Assembly (NCBI GenBank): GCA_964460845.1
Contig: CAYWRZ010000016.1
Location: forward strand, 4,735-68,734
Length of the DNA stretch: 64,000 nucleotides
Direction: 5' to 3'
DNA from: CAYWRZ01 sp964460845
GTDB lineage: Bacteria; Bacteroidota; Bacteroidia; Flavobacteriales_D; UBA2798
Shown: positions 7,554 to 16,899 of the stretch, in pieces
Layout: each line of letters opens with the position of its first letter
How positions within the stretch are numbered: the first letter of the stretch is position 1
The notes under the pieces: generated by a model
The model's database searches: none
Told to the model about the DNA's origin: nothing
The model's input: only the letters and a program-made list of their open reading frames with translations
Made by a program: the position numbers and the translations under genes

Positions 7554-10001
7554 TCAGCGTCCGCCTACACCGCTGCTTCCTTTGCCTGCCCGATCGATCT
7601 CATCGCCTGCACCGCTTTCTTTTCGTTTGTTAGGACCTGCTTTGGCATTGCCGAAACGGTAGTTAAAGGTGAGATTGAGCACCCGGCTGTCGTAGCGCGT
7701 GTCCATACCGATGTCCATATTTTGGTAACGCACGTTGCCACGAAAACGGTTGCCCACAAAAATATCCGAATAGCTAAGCTTGATCGTGCCTTTGTCTTTA
7801 AGCACGGTTTTCTGTATGCCTACTGTCACGTTCGACATGGGTTTCATAATGAAAATACCATATACCTGACGGGCCATGTAGAAAGCGCTCAGCTCGGCAC
7901 TCCAGCCCTTGTTGAAGGTGAACATATTGGTAGAGTTGATCAGCCACGAGGTCATTCCCTCGTTGAAATTACCGCCCTGTAATTCGCCCTGATACCGGTT
8001 GTAAAACACGATAAAATAGTTCATGCTGGTCCACCATTTGCGGACGGGAATAGGAAGCATGGTCGAAAAGCTGTAATTCTCTTGCGTATTAAGGTTTTCG
8101 TTGGTGGCGTACGTAGTGCGTGTAGAGTCCACCTGACGGGTTACCTGTGTGATCACATCGGTAGTTTTGCTGTAGCTCAGTGTGGAGGAAATAAAGCCCA
8201 TAAAGGTATGGGTCAGCTCCATCGAATGCGTGTATTCGGGTTGGAGCAGCGTGTTGCCTTGCATATAGGTATAAGGATCCAGGAAGTACAGGAAAGGGTT
8301 CAAATCGCGGTAGTTGGGCCGATTGATACGTCGGCTGTAATTAAGGCTCAGCTCATTTTTTTCGTTGATTTTCCAACTGAGAAAACCGCTGGGGAAAAGC
8401 TGGAAATAATTGCGGTTAAACGTAGAATCGGTGGTGATCTGCTCGCCTTTGGAAAGGGTTTGCTCGCCACGAAGTCCGGCCTGAAAGCTCCATTTTTTAC
8501 TGAGCTGCACCTGCCAGTTTACATAAGCCGCATTGATGTTTTCCGTATAGCGAAAATGGTTGGTTTTTGTCGAATCGACATAGTCCACATCGTTGATCCT
8601 GTTCCAAAATTGTGCATCGTTGTCGGTGTTGACATAACTGGTTTTTACGCCCGCTTCAAAACGCATATTTTGTCCTACAGGATGGGTGTAGTCGGCTTTG
8701 GCCGAATAGATTTTTACTTTTGAAGGAAGCCGGCTGATCAGTATATCCTGCATTCCGCCTACGGTTTGGGTACTGTCGAAATAATCGGTGAAATAGTTTT
8801 GCCGTGTGTTGTTGTCGAACTGGGCATAGTCGAGATTAACCAGCAGCTCTTTGCCTGTGGTGTCGATATCGAATTTGTAGTTTAAATTGCTGGACAGGTT
8901 CTGCCAGCGGTTATGGTTGTGGTTGCCCGTATAGGAACCCGATTGCAACTGGTCTCCCGACGAGCTGATGTAAGTTTGGTTTTGTCCCTGGTCACTGCCG
9001 CGATTGCTCATTCCGTTGACGAACATACCGACAGTGTGCTTTTTGGCGGGATAAAAGTCGAAGCCGATTTTGCCGGTATGGGTTTGGCTGTTGTTGGTTT
9101 GTCGCGAAAACTGTTCAAAACGGCTGTCCAATTGATCGTTGATTCTGAAATTACGGGTCATGTCGAAGCGGTTAAACCCTTCGTTATGGTTGTAATTGTA
9201 ATTGCCGAAGAAGTTCCACTTTTCGACGCGGTAGTTGAGGTTTACACCGGCGTTTTGCTTGGCATAAACCCCTTGGCCGTAACCTACATTAAAGCGTCCG
9301 TTTGCGCCGTAATTCTGATTTTTTTTCAGGACGATATTAATGACACCTGCATTTCCCGCAGCGTCGAATTTAGCCGAAGGATTCGTGATCAGTTCTATTT
9401 TTTCGAGCTGGTCGGCGGGCATATTTTTGAGCATTTCGCTCAGATCCTGGGCCGAAAGGTAAGTGGGCTTGCCGTCGATCATGATCGTGACGCCCTGACG
9501 TCCTTTCAGGCTGATATTCCCGTCTTTATCGACCATTACGCCCGGCGATCGTTTCAGTACTTCGAGCGCATTATTTCCCGCAGCGACGATGCTGTTTTCG
9601 ACGTTTACAATGGTTTTATCGAATTTTCGTTCGATGAAAGGCTTTTGCGCTACAATTTCCATTTCATCCAGCGTATTGTCGGCTTGCAGCGCCAGTGTGC
9701 CGAGCTGATAAGTAGCGTTTTCGACGGTAAATTCGGGCGAATACATTTTTTTAAATCCAACGGCCGAAATAAGCACCCGATAAGTTCCACTGTCTATCGC
9801 GTCGAAATCAAATTCACCCTGTTCGCCGCTAATGGCACTTTTTACCAACGAAGAATCGGAAGCATGAATAAGCAATACGCTTACAAAACTGACGGGTGCC
9901 GAAGATTCGTCGGTGACTTTTCCGGTAACGGCTCCCTGCTGTGCGAAAACACCAAGCGGAAGCACGGTAAAAAGAAAAAAGAATACACGCAGCGGGGTCA
10001 T
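7554..10001 (-). CDS. TonB-dependent-receptor-like outer membrane beta-barrel protein
   Basis: An 815-aa outer-membrane protein. A signal peptide ending VFAQ is followed by a carboxypeptidase-regulatory-like beta domain (about 22-105, starting GAVTGKVTDESSAPVSFVSV), a plug domain (about 115-225, with VMVDKDGNISLKGRQGVTI) and a 3D beta-barrel of the OMP_b-brl_3 type to the end (NELSLNYSRRINRPNYRDL is a typical barrel segment). It lacks an obvious SusC signature and has no SusD partner nearby, so it is more likely a peptide, siderophore or signalling receptor than a glycan porin. The C-terminal Gly/Ser-rich tail is short and probably periplasmic. Confidence 0.85.
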   Translation of the reverse strand: MTPLRVFFFLFTVLPLGVFAQQGAVTGKVTDESSAPVSFVSVLLIHASDSSLVKSAISGEQGEFDFDAIDSGTYRVLISAVGFKKMYSPEFTVENATYQLGTLALQADNTLDEMEIVAQKPFIERKFDKTIVNVENSIVAAGNNALEVLKRSPGVMVDKDGNISLKGRQGVTIMIDGKPTYLSAQDLSEMLKNMPADQLEKIELITNPSAKFDAAGNAGVINIVLKKNQNYGANGRFNVGYGQGVYAKQNAGVNLNYRVEKWNFFGNYNYNHNEGFNRFDMTRNFRINDQLDSRFEQFSRQTNNSQTHTGKIGFDFYPAKKHTVGMFVNGMSNRGSDQGQNQTYISSSGDQLQSGSYTGNHNHNRWQNLSSNLNYKFDIDTTGKELLVNLDYAQFDNNTRQNYFTDYFDSTQTVGGMQDILISRLPSKVKIYSAKADYTHPVGQNMRFEAGVKTSYVNTDNDAQFWNRINDVDYVDSTKTNHFRYTENINAAYVNWQVQLSKKWSFQAGLRGEQTLSKGEQITTDSTFNRNYFQLFPSGFLSWKINEKNELSLNYSRRINRPNYRDLNPFLYFLDPYTYMQGNTLLQPEYTHSMELTHTFMGFISSTLSYSKTTDVITQVTRQVDSTRTTYATNENLNTQENYSFSTMLPIPVRKWWTSMNYFIVFYNRYQGELQGGNFNEGMTSWLINSTNMFTFNKGWSAELSAFYMARQVYGIFIMKPMSNVTVGIQKTVLKDKGTIKLSYSDIFVGNRFRGNVRYQNMDIGMDTRYDSRVLNLTFNYRFGNAKAGPNKRKESGAGDEIDRAGKGSSGVGGR

Positions 10002-10050
10002 TTAGTAGTTTTTAGGGCAGTAAGACGTAGAAGGGTAGCTTTAGTTACAG

Positions 10051-10058
10051 CAAATGTA
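10051..10058 (-). promoter_or_regulatory. Candidate -7 element for the TonB-type receptor
   Basis: On the minus strand TACATTTG matches TAnnTTTG exactly, 50 bases upstream of the ATG at 10001. The -33 element is weak. Confidence 0.45.
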
Positions 10059-10151
10059 TATTCCGCAAGGTATGACTATTCTTAAAATGTGATGAGCGGC
10101 AAGCGCCGATAAGAGGACTTGCTTTGTACGGTGGCAGCGCAGCAGAAGGGT

Positions 10152-12317
10152 TTAACGGACAAGGGTAAAATGCCCCCTTACCTCACGCTGAATATGCTGA
10201 TGGTCGTGATAAAGTATGAGGTAAACGTAGGTGTCCACCGGGCAAAGCTTTCCATTACGCGTGCCGTCCCATCCCTGGCGGGTATCGTTCGTGACGAAAA
10301 TTTCCTGCCCCCAGCGGTCATAAATAAGGAGGGTATATTCTGAAACATCAAGGCCGATAGGTAAGAAAATATCGTTTATCCCGTCGCCGTCGGGCGTAAA
10401 TGCGTTCGGCACATACATCGTGGCGTAAGGGCTTACATATACCGTTACGTAAGAAGAGTCGGTACAGCCGTAATCGTTAATCACGTATTGCCAGGCGGTA
10501 TGGTAGCCCGATTCGAAAAACACGCGGGTATATTCGGGACTGGTCGTTTCGCTCAGGTCTTCGAAGCGAATTACCTGCCAGGTATGTCCAATAGCGCGGT
10601 CGTAGAAGGTAAATCGGGGGGTAAATACATCCCTTTCCATAGGGTTCGCAGTTACGCGCGAGCGGGGTGTGGGATATACTTCGACTATTCCGGGCAGGTC
10701 GAGCGTGGTGCTAAATACGCATATCGAATCTACACTGATGGTGAGCGATACGTCGTAAATGCCGTGGTTCAGGTAAGTATGCTCGGGGTGCTGCTGGTTC
10801 GAGTAATTACCGTCGCCAAAATTCCAAAGGTAGCTGAGAGGGGTCCACGAAAAAGAGGTGTCGGTAAACTGCACCGTATAGGGTTCGCAGCCGGCCTGGG
10901 GCGGATACGAAAATCCGATTTCAGGAAGCGGAAACACCACCAGCGTATCGGTATAGGAAGCCGTACAGCCGAATTGCGTCAGGGTCACTGTCACTACATG
11001 GTATCCCGAATCGCTGAAGTGAATTTGCTGCGGGTTTTGTCCGGTATAGGTCGATGGGGTAGCCAGGGGGCCGAAGTCCCAGGTAGCTACGGCAGCCGGG
11101 GTGAAATTACCCGTTACCAGCAGATCGAAGGCATTGTTACTTATACATTGGGGGTCGGGGCGTACAAATTCAGGATCTAAAGGCAAATGTACGGTGTAGG
11201 TAGAATAGGAGGTATCGGCGCAGGAAAAGCCGGGATTGGCAATCAGCATAATAGTGAAGGTGCCGGTATCGCTGAACGTGTGGGTGGGCGAGGTCAGCGT
11301 CGAAGTATTGTTCGGGTGATTCGGATCGCCGAAATCCCAATAAAAGCTGGAGGCGTTGGTGCTGTTATTGGCGATAGTGATGGTAGGTCCTGCGCAAAGT
11401 TCCTGTTGGCTTTGTATCGAAGAAACCACTACCGAGGGGCAGTTGGTTACGGTAGTCTGAAATTCGCGATAAGCTTCCGAAAGCATTACCCCGTTGCGGT
11501 ATTCGCTTACCCGGATGCCATACACGTAAAGCCCCGAAATATTGGGAGAGCAGGTCAGCTCACCGTTCAGGATATCGATGCTCAGCGGCGGATTACCCGG
11601 TATCTGTTGGTTGACGTTCGCCCCGCCTGCCCAAATAACCGGGCTGAAAGGAGGAGGGCTGGGAGGATTAGGCGCCGGATTAGTATTGTTGGCCCCGTGG
11701 AAGGGGGTATAAAAACTATATACCAGCGAATCGCCGTCGGGGTCGGTGGCCGAATGGTCGAACTGAAAATCGGAACCGTTGCAGATTACCAGCGGAGGGA
11801 GGGTGGTGAAACGAGGGCTGTTGTTGCATCCTGAACCCAGCGAAGAGGAGGGTATATGGGCGGTATAAGAAGCGCCGTAGGTCGAAGAATTGACGATGTT
11901 AATCGTAGAGGGGTTGCGGCAACAGCGCTGGTACACAATGTTGTAACCTTGGGTGGAAGGGGGGATCGTCGTCGTAGCTTCGTACGTGGCCACTTCCATA
12001 CAGAGGTTTGGCGGAGCCTGCAGGCAGGGGTCGTTGATAATGACCGGAACATTGGTAATGCTTGAGGGATATACGCTCAGATTGCGGAATAGCGTTCCGT
12101 CACCGTTAAAGATAGCGATCGGAGCAGGTTGATCGAAGCCTGTACCGAGGTTATTGTTAGGACTGCAATCGCGATATACTTTTACCGTGATGCGGTACTG
12201 ATCACCTCCCAGGCAGTCGTAATATACCTCGCCTCCGACTATGTGGGTGCTCCATACCGGGGTACAGAGCAGCATTAGCCACCACATCAGCATATATGAA
12301 CGATAACGTTGCTGCAC
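10152..12317 (-). CDS. PKD-domain surface protein with T9SS type B (gliding) C-terminus
   Basis: A 721-aa secreted protein. The signal peptide covers residues 1-24. A conserved N-terminal module follows (THIVGGEVYYDCLGG, YRITVKVYRDC, YNIVYQRCCRN) that is common in large Bacteroidota surface proteins. At least two PKD domains are seen in the middle (FYWDFGDPN and YLWNFGDGNYSNQQHPEHTY). The C-terminal 85 residues match the gliding-motility-associated / type B T9SS sorting domain: PNAFTPDGDGINDIF, YDRWGQEIF, GWDGT, PVDTYVYL. It should be exported through T9SS and attached to or released from the surface. Adhesion or gliding is a family-level guess; no enzyme motif is seen. Confidence 0.85.
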   Translation of the reverse strand: MQQRYRSYMLMWWLMLLCTPVWSTHIVGGEVYYDCLGGDQYRITVKVYRDCSPNNNLGTGFDQPAPIAIFNGDGTLFRNLSVYPSSITNVPVIINDPCLQAPPNLCMEVATYEATTTIPPSTQGYNIVYQRCCRNPSTINIVNSSTYGASYTAHIPSSSLGSGCNNSPRFTTLPPLVICNGSDFQFDHSATDPDGDSLVYSFYTPFHGANNTNPAPNPPSPPPFSPVIWAGGANVNQQIPGNPPLSIDILNGELTCSPNISGLYVYGIRVSEYRNGVMLSEAYREFQTTVTNCPSVVVSSIQSQQELCAGPTITIANNSTNASSFYWDFGDPNHPNNTSTLTSPTHTFSDTGTFTIMLIANPGFSCADTSYSTYTVHLPLDPEFVRPDPQCISNNAFDLLVTGNFTPAAVATWDFGPLATPSTYTGQNPQQIHFSDSGYHVVTVTLTQFGCTASYTDTLVVFPLPEIGFSYPPQAGCEPYTVQFTDTSFSWTPLSYLWNFGDGNYSNQQHPEHTYLNHGIYDVSLTISVDSICVFSTTLDLPGIVEVYPTPRSRVTANPMERDVFTPRFTFYDRAIGHTWQVIRFEDLSETTSPEYTRVFFESGYHTAWQYVINDYGCTDSSYVTVYVSPYATMYVPNAFTPDGDGINDIFLPIGLDVSEYTLLIYDRWGQEIFVTNDTRQGWDGTRNGKLCPVDTYVYLILYHDHQHIQREVRGHFTLVR

Positions 12318-12332
12318 TTACTAGTGTAAAGA

Positions 12333-12364
12333 CAAATATACCTCGTTTAGGGTTGCCTCGCAAG
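12333..12364 (-). promoter_or_regulatory. Promoter of the PKD/gliding protein
   Basis: On the minus strand TATATTTG (12333-12340) is a perfect TAnnTTTG -7 element. A CTTG -33 (12361-12364) lies 20 bases further upstream, the normal Bacteroidota spacing. The -7 ends 16 bases before the ATG at 12317. Confidence 0.55.
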
Positions 12365-12692
12365 GCGGAAAAAACAGGAATACAGCCGTTTCTGTCCGGT
12401 TTTTACCTAAAAAAGCCGATGAGATCCCCCGTAGCGCCCAAGATTGGAACTTGACCGATACCACAAATATTTACCTGATATTGAGTAAAAGAGTGAGCTG
12501 ACTTAGCTAACGGTAACTTATATCTGTCCTGCCCGGGAAATTTAACCGACTGTTTGCGAATGAAATAATAGCGTGTTTTTTTTAGACGCGAAGCTTACAC
12601 AGTGCATTGTGAAAAATGTTTCCGCCAAAGCAGGGGCTACGCGAAATCAGACCTTATCTTTACCCTCGCATTTTTAAAGTAAATGCCGCAAG
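12365..12692. other. Intergenic region, no gene seen
   Basis: The stretch separates the divergent PKD protein (minus) and heme A synthase (plus). No open frame with coding character, tRNA or repeat was seen. TATCTTTA at about 12655 resembles a -7 element for the plus-strand gene but lacks the final G and a clear -33. Confidence 0.5.
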
Positions 12693-13715
12693 ATGGAAAA
12701 GCGCTTCATTTGGTGGGCGAAAATGACCCTTTTGGCAATTTACCTGGTCATGTTGGCTGGGAGTGTGGTACGAATGACCGGTTCGGGGATGGGCTGTCCG
12801 GATTGGCCGCGTTGTTTCGGGCAATGGGTGCCTCCTACCCAAGTGTCGGAACTGCCCGAAAATTACAAAGAGCTATATGCGGCGCAACGTGCCGAAAAGG
12901 TAGAAAAGTTTTGCGGCTACCTGGATAGACTCGGATTGGAGAAAGAAGCCGAAGCTATTCGCCATGATCCTACGCTGCTGGAAGAGCAGGATTTTAACGC
13001 CGCCAAGACCTGGACCGAGTACGTGAACCGCCTTATCGGGTTTTTGGCCGGCAATATGGTGCTTATCATGACCCTTTGGGCCTTGTTTTTTTACCGTCGC
13101 CTGCGCAGGGTTTTCTTTCTTTCCTTACTCAACCTGATACTCATTTCCCTGACGGCTTGGTTTGGCGCTATCGTGGTGGCTACCAATCTGATGCCCTGGA
13201 TAATTACCGTGCACGTTTGCCTGGCGCTGCTTATCGTAGTAGTGCAGATACGGCTTATTTATAAGGCCGAACGGCCCAAATACCGTTTTGATGTCAGTTT
13301 CCTGTTTATTTGGATGCTGCGTGTGGCCGTACTGTTGTCGTTTGCTCAAATTATTATGGGCACTCAGGTGCGTCAGGAGATCGATGTGATCAACGATCTG
13401 AGCGGGGGGGCAGGGCGCGAAGGCTGGGTCGAACAGTTGGGACTGATCTATTGGGTGCACCGTTCGTTCTCTATAGTGGTGCTGCTGGTCAACGCGTACC
13501 TGTTTTACCGAAACTGGCGCTACCGCCTGGGCATTAACCTCCTCAACCTGCTCATGTTACTGCTGTTAGCCGAAATCCTTACGGGAGTCGGATTGGGGTA
13601 TCTTGGGTTTCCGGGCTGGCTACAGCCTCTCCACCTGATGCTGGCTTCACTTATCTTAGGGCTACAGGTGCATATCCTTTGTCGCGTGCGTCGCTCGCGC
13701 CGGGTGCTTTATTGA
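12693..13715 (+). CDS. ctaA: Heme A synthase (COX15/CtaA family)
   Basis: A 340-aa polytopic membrane protein with about eight TM helices. The N-terminal motif GSGMGCPDWPRCFGQWVPP is diagnostic of Bacteroidota/Proteobacteria-type COX15. Heme-ligand histidines are seen at TVHVCLALL, in YWVHRSFS and in PLHLMLASL; EYVNRLIGFLAG is the conserved helix after the first loop. The enzyme oxidises the C8 methyl of heme O to a formyl group, giving heme A for cytochrome c oxidase. No other oxidase genes are adjacent. Confidence 0.93.
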   Translation: MEKRFIWWAKMTLLAIYLVMLAGSVVRMTGSGMGCPDWPRCFGQWVPPTQVSELPENYKELYAAQRAEKVEKFCGYLDRLGLEKEAEAIRHDPTLLEEQDFNAAKTWTEYVNRLIGFLAGNMVLIMTLWALFFYRRLRRVFFLSLLNLILISLTAWFGAIVVATNLMPWIITVHVCLALLIVVVQIRLIYKAERPKYRFDVSFLFIWMLRVAVLLSFAQIIMGTQVRQEIDVINDLSGGAGREGWVEQLGLIYWVHRSFSIVVLLVNAYLFYRNWRYRLGINLLNLLMLLLLAEILTGVGLGYLGFPGWLQPLHLMLASLILGLQVHILCRVRRSRRVLY

Positions 13716-13761
13716 GCGTTCGGCAATTATTCGGCTGGATTTTTTACCTTTGGCCTTCTTT

Positions 13762-14298
13762 ATGGCACAGGTTACACTGAACGACAAGACTTTCTCGCCT
13801 TTTATTTCTGCTGCGGAAATAGATTCGGCCATAGCCCGTACGGCCGCACGTATCAACGAAGATTACCGGGGGCAGAAGCTGCTTTTTATAGCCGTGCTTA
13901 ACGGCTCTTTCGTATTTGCTGCCGATTTGCTGCGCAAAATTACGGTCGATTGTGAAATTTCGTTTGTAAAAGTCGCTTCTTATCACGGTGTCTCTTCTAC
14001 CGGTTCGATCAATGAGCTTATTGGCCTTACCGAGCAGATAGAAGGACGCGATGTGGTGGTCATCGAAGATATTGTCGATACGGGGCTGACCCTGCAAAAA
14101 GTGCGAACCCTGCTTTCGGAACGTAAGCCCGCTTCACTCAGAATCGCTTCGTTGCTGTTTAAGCCTGAAGCCTATAAAGGACAAGTGCCTGTCGATTACG
14201 TGGCGCTCGAAATTCCCAACGAATTTATCGTAGGATACGGCCTCGATTACGACGGGTTGGGCCGGAATCTTCCGGACATATACAAGATTGTAGAATAA
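13762..14298 (+). CDS. hpt: Hypoxanthine phosphoribosyltransferase
   Basis: A 178-aa purine salvage enzyme that makes IMP/GMP from hypoxanthine/guanine and PRPP. The PRPP loop is VVVIEDIVDTGLTL (about residues 96-109). The N-terminal VLNGSFVFAADLL segment and the C-terminal VGYGLDYDGLGRNLPDIY segment are typical of HPRT. The ATG at 13762 is preferred to a TTG 12 bases upstream. The adenylate kinase gene starts three bases after its stop, and both are purine nucleotide enzymes, so co-expression makes sense. Confidence 0.92.
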   Translation: MAQVTLNDKTFSPFISAAEIDSAIARTAARINEDYRGQKLLFIAVLNGSFVFAADLLRKITVDCEISFVKVASYHGVSSTGSINELIGLTEQIEGRDVVVIEDIVDTGLTLQKVRTLLSERKPASLRIASLLFKPEAYKGQVPVDYVALEIPNEFIVGYGLDYDGLGRNLPDIYKIVE

Positions 14299-14301
14299 AA
14301 A

Positions 14302-14877
14302 ATGAAAGGTATGCTGAACATCATTCTCTTCGGTCCTCCGGGAGCCGGCAAAGGCACACAGTCGGAAAACCTGATTCGCGAATACGGACTGGTGCACCTT
14401 TCGACAGGCGATATTTTTCGTGCCAATATCAAAGGAGGTACCGAGCTGGGTAACCTCGCCAAAAGTTATATCGATCAGGGAAAGCTGGTGCCCGATGAAG
14501 TGACTATCGGTATGCTCGAGTCGGAAGTAAAGCGGCACCAGGCGGCCAAAGGTTTTATTTTCGACGGATTTCCGCGTACTGCGGCACAGGCCGAAGCGCT
14601 CGACCGTTTTCTCGAAGCCAATGGGCAAGCGGTAACGGTGTTGCTGGCTTTAGAGGTGCCCGAAGAAGAGCTGCGTCGTCGTTTGCTCGAAAGGGCCAAA
14701 ACATCGGGTCGTCCCGATGATGCTGATCCGGCTGTGATTCAGAAACGAATCGAGGTGTATCATGCCGAAACCGCACCGGTCAAAGCGTTTTACAGCAAGC
14801 AGGATAAGACGCGCGAAATCGAAGGCGTAGGTACGGTAGCCGAAATTTTCGACCGGCTCCGTCGGGCGATAGGCTAA
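14302..14877 (+). CDS. adk: Adenylate kinase
   Basis: A 191-aa enzyme catalysing ATP + AMP to 2 ADP. The P-loop GPPGAGKGTQ is near residues 11-20. The AMP-binding segments HLSTGDIFR and FDGFPRT are present. The LID is the short form (LLERAKTSGRPDDAD), as in short adenylate kinases without a zinc-binding domain. The ATG at 14302 (MKGMLNI) is used, with a second ATG nine bases later. It is the second gene of the hpt-adk-obg run. Confidence 0.95.
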   Translation: MKGMLNIILFGPPGAGKGTQSENLIREYGLVHLSTGDIFRANIKGGTELGNLAKSYIDQGKLVPDEVTIGMLESEVKRHQAAKGFIFDGFPRTAAQAEALDRFLEANGQAVTVLLALEVPEEELRRRLLERAKTSGRPDDADPAVIQKRIEVYHAETAPVKAFYSKQDKTREIEGVGTVAEIFDRLRRAIG

Positions 14878-14940
14878 AAAAATAAAAAGTGAGTGAGGAG
14901 CAGGAACCGTTTTCCTGTCTGGCGTTATATAGTATAAGTT

Positions 14941-15939
14941 GTGGCAATCGAATCAAATTTTGTGGATTATGTCAAAATCTGCGGACGTTCCGGCAAGGGC
15001 GGCGCAGGTGCGATGCATTTCCACCGTTCCAAGCATAATCCCAAAGGCGGTCCCGATGGCGGCGACGGCGGTCGTGGCGGTCATATAATTCTTAGGGGCA
15101 ATGCCCAATTGTGGACGCTTCTTCACCTCAAATACCGCAAGCATGTCATTGCCGAACCCGGGCAAAACGGGAGCTCGGCGCTCAAAACAGGCCGCAGCGG
15201 TAAAGACATTATTCTCGAAGTACCCTTGGGTACCGTAGCCCGCGATGCCGAAACCGGCAAAGTCCATTTCGAAATTACTACCGACGGAGAAGAGAAAATA
15301 CTCGTGCGCGGCGGTCGCGGCGGATTGGGCAACAACCATTTCAAAACTTCGACCAACCAGGCGCCTTATTACGCGCAACCCGGCGAATCGGGATTGGAAG
15401 AGTGGAAAATTCTGGAGCTGAAAATTTTGGCCGACGTAGGACTCGTAGGCTTCCCCAATGCCGGTAAATCTTCTTTGCTGGCTCGTCTTTCGGCTGCCCG
15501 CCCAGAGGTAGCCGACTATCCGTTTACCACGATGGTGCCCAACCTGGGCATTGTCAATTACCGCGATTACCGTTCGTTCGTGATGGCCGATATTCCGGGT
15601 ATCATCGAAGGTGCGCACGAAGGTAAGGGTTTGGGTCACCGTTTTTTACGGCATATCGAACGCAATTCTATTTTGCTCTTCCTGATCCCTGCCGATGCCA
15701 AAGACATCAAGCGCGAGTACCAAATTTTGCTCAATGAGCTGAAGCAATACAATCCGGAGCTGCTGCACAAAGACCGTTTGCTGGCCATCAGCAAATCAGA
15801 CCTGCTCGACGAGGAGCTCAAACAGGCATTAAGCCGCGAGCTGCCCGAAGGTGTGGAAAGCCTTTTCATTTCTGCACAAGCCGAAACCGGATTGCAGGAA
15901 CTGAAAGACCTACTTTGGAGAAAGCTCAACGGCAACTGA
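14941..15939 (+). CDS. obg: GTPase Obg/CgtA
   Basis: A 332-aa ribosome-associated GTPase. The Gly-rich Obg fold covers residues 1-158 (GGDGGRGGHIILRGN). The G domain has G1 GFPNAGKS (170-177), G2 FTTMVPN, G3 DIPG and a G4 that reads SKSD rather than the usual NKxD. G5 ISA is near the end, and no extra C-terminal OCT domain is present. The start is GTG at 14941, which gives the family N-terminus SNFVDYVKICGRSGKGG. It acts in 50S assembly and stringent control. A 63-base gap separates it from adk. Confidence 0.95.
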   Translation: MAIESNFVDYVKICGRSGKGGAGAMHFHRSKHNPKGGPDGGDGGRGGHIILRGNAQLWTLLHLKYRKHVIAEPGQNGSSALKTGRSGKDIILEVPLGTVARDAETGKVHFEITTDGEEKILVRGGRGGLGNNHFKTSTNQAPYYAQPGESGLEEWKILELKILADVGLVGFPNAGKSSLLARLSAARPEVADYPFTTMVPNLGIVNYRDYRSFVMADIPGIIEGAHEGKGLGHRFLRHIERNSILLFLIPADAKDIKREYQILLNELKQYNPELLHKDRLLAISKSDLLDEELKQALSRELPEGVESLFISAQAETGLQELKDLLWRKLNGN

Positions 15940-15949
15940 ACCGTTCCGT

Positions 15950-16540
15950 ATGGAAACGCTCGAAGCATTTGACGTAAGGCTGTTTTTTTTCATCAATTCC
16001 CTTCACCATCCCTGGGCCGATACTTTCATGTATTTGGTGAGCGACCGGGGCTTTTGGATTCCGTTTTACCTCTTCCTGCTGTACCTCGTCAAAAAGCACT
16101 TCGGCTGGAAAGGACTGGGTCTGGTGGCCGTTTGCATAGCCTTGCTTATTGTCTATTGTGATACCGGTTCGGTGCATCTTTTTAAAAATGTGTTTGAAAG
16201 ATACCGCCCCTGTCACCACGAAATTTACGGTGCGCAGGTGCATTTGTACGAAGGGAAATGCGGAGGGAAATTCGGATTTATCTCCTCGCATTCGGCTAAC
16301 TTTTTCGGATTGGCCATGTTTTTATCGCTCCTGTTCCGAAAAATATACCGTTTAAGTTGGATACCCATTTTTGCCTGTGCGGCGCTGGTAGGGTACAGCC
16401 GTATTTATTTGGGCGTGCATTATCCGGCCGATGTGGCGGTAGGCGCCTTGTATGGAATGAGCGGAGGACTGCTTTTCGCCGGACTTTTCTTTTGGGTGTA
16501 TAGAAAAATGAATACCGCCACTTTATCCCGAAACGTATGA
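15950..16540 (+). CDS. PAP2 superfamily membrane phosphatase
   Basis: A 196-aa membrane protein with about five TM helices and the three PAP2 motifs: KNVFERYRP (KX6RP), SSHS (in place of PSGH) and SRIYLGVHYPAD (SRX5HX3D). Family members remove phosphate from lipid pyrophosphates such as undecaprenyl pyrophosphate, or from phosphatidic acid. The active site should face the periplasm. It begins 10 bases after obg and overlaps crcB by four bases (ATGA), so translational coupling is likely. The exact lipid substrate is not shown. Confidence 0.85.
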   Translation: METLEAFDVRLFFFINSLHHPWADTFMYLVSDRGFWIPFYLFLLYLVKKHFGWKGLGLVAVCIALLIVYCDTGSVHLFKNVFERYRPCHHEIYGAQVHLYEGKCGGKFGFISSHSANFFGLAMFLSLLFRKIYRLSWIPIFACAALVGYSRIYLGVHYPADVAVGALYGMSGGLLFAGLFFWVYRKMNTATLSRNV

Positions 16541-16899
16541 ATGCAGTATGGCTGGTATTTCTTGGCGGAGGATTGGGCAGCCTTGCACGGTACGGTATTT
16601 TGCGAGCTTCCGCATCCCTTTTTCCTACGTTCTTCCCTTGGGCTACATTTTTATCGAATGTGTTTTCCTGCTTGCTATTGGCGCTGACCGTTCTTTTGCT
16701 CAAAGACAAGCTTTCTCCGACTCCTTTTTATCTTTTTATGGTGACTGGGTTTTGCGGTGGATTCAGCACGTTCAGCACATTTAGCTTCGAAACCCTTCAA
16801 TTGCTTCAGCAGGGGCAATGGCTTTGGGCTTTGTGCAATATTTTACTCAGCGTAATGACTTGCCTGATCTTGCTGTACCTGCTTTTGCGTTCAGTGTAA
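16537..16899 (+). CDS. crcB: Fluoride channel CrcB/Fluc
   Basis: A 120-aa protein with four TM helices, the length of a Fluc monomer. Diagnostic segments are GGGLGSLARYGI, FPWATFLSNVFSC (GTLxxN-like) and TGFCGGFSTFSTFSFE. It forms dual-topology dimers that export fluoride. It starts inside the last codons of the PAP2 gene (four-base overlap). No fluoride riboswitch was recognised ahead of the operon. Its 3' end overlaps the convergent glycosyltransferase by nine bases. Confidence 0.92.
   Translation: MNAVWLVFLGGGLGSLARYGILRASASLFPTFFPWATFLSNVFSCLLLALTVLLLKDKLSPTPFYLFMVTGFCGGFSTFSTFSFETLQLLQQGQWLWALCNILLSVMTCLILLYLLLRSV

Noticed and set aside
8913..10085. Long plus-strand frame of 390 aa
   Set aside because: It is the antisense shadow of the TonB-type receptor gene, with no recognisable protein family.
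12365..12692. tRNA or small RNA gene in the gap
   Set aside because: No cloverleaf arms with a GTTCNANNC-type T-loop and no strong hairpin were found.
14878..14940. Possible terminator between adk and obg
   Set aside because: CAGGAA/TTCCTG gives only a 6-bp stem without a T tract, so read-through into obg is more likely.
16537..16899. Fluoride riboswitch ahead of crcB
   Set aside because: crcB overlaps the PAP2 gene and no riboswitch-like conserved fold was recognised upstream of the unit.
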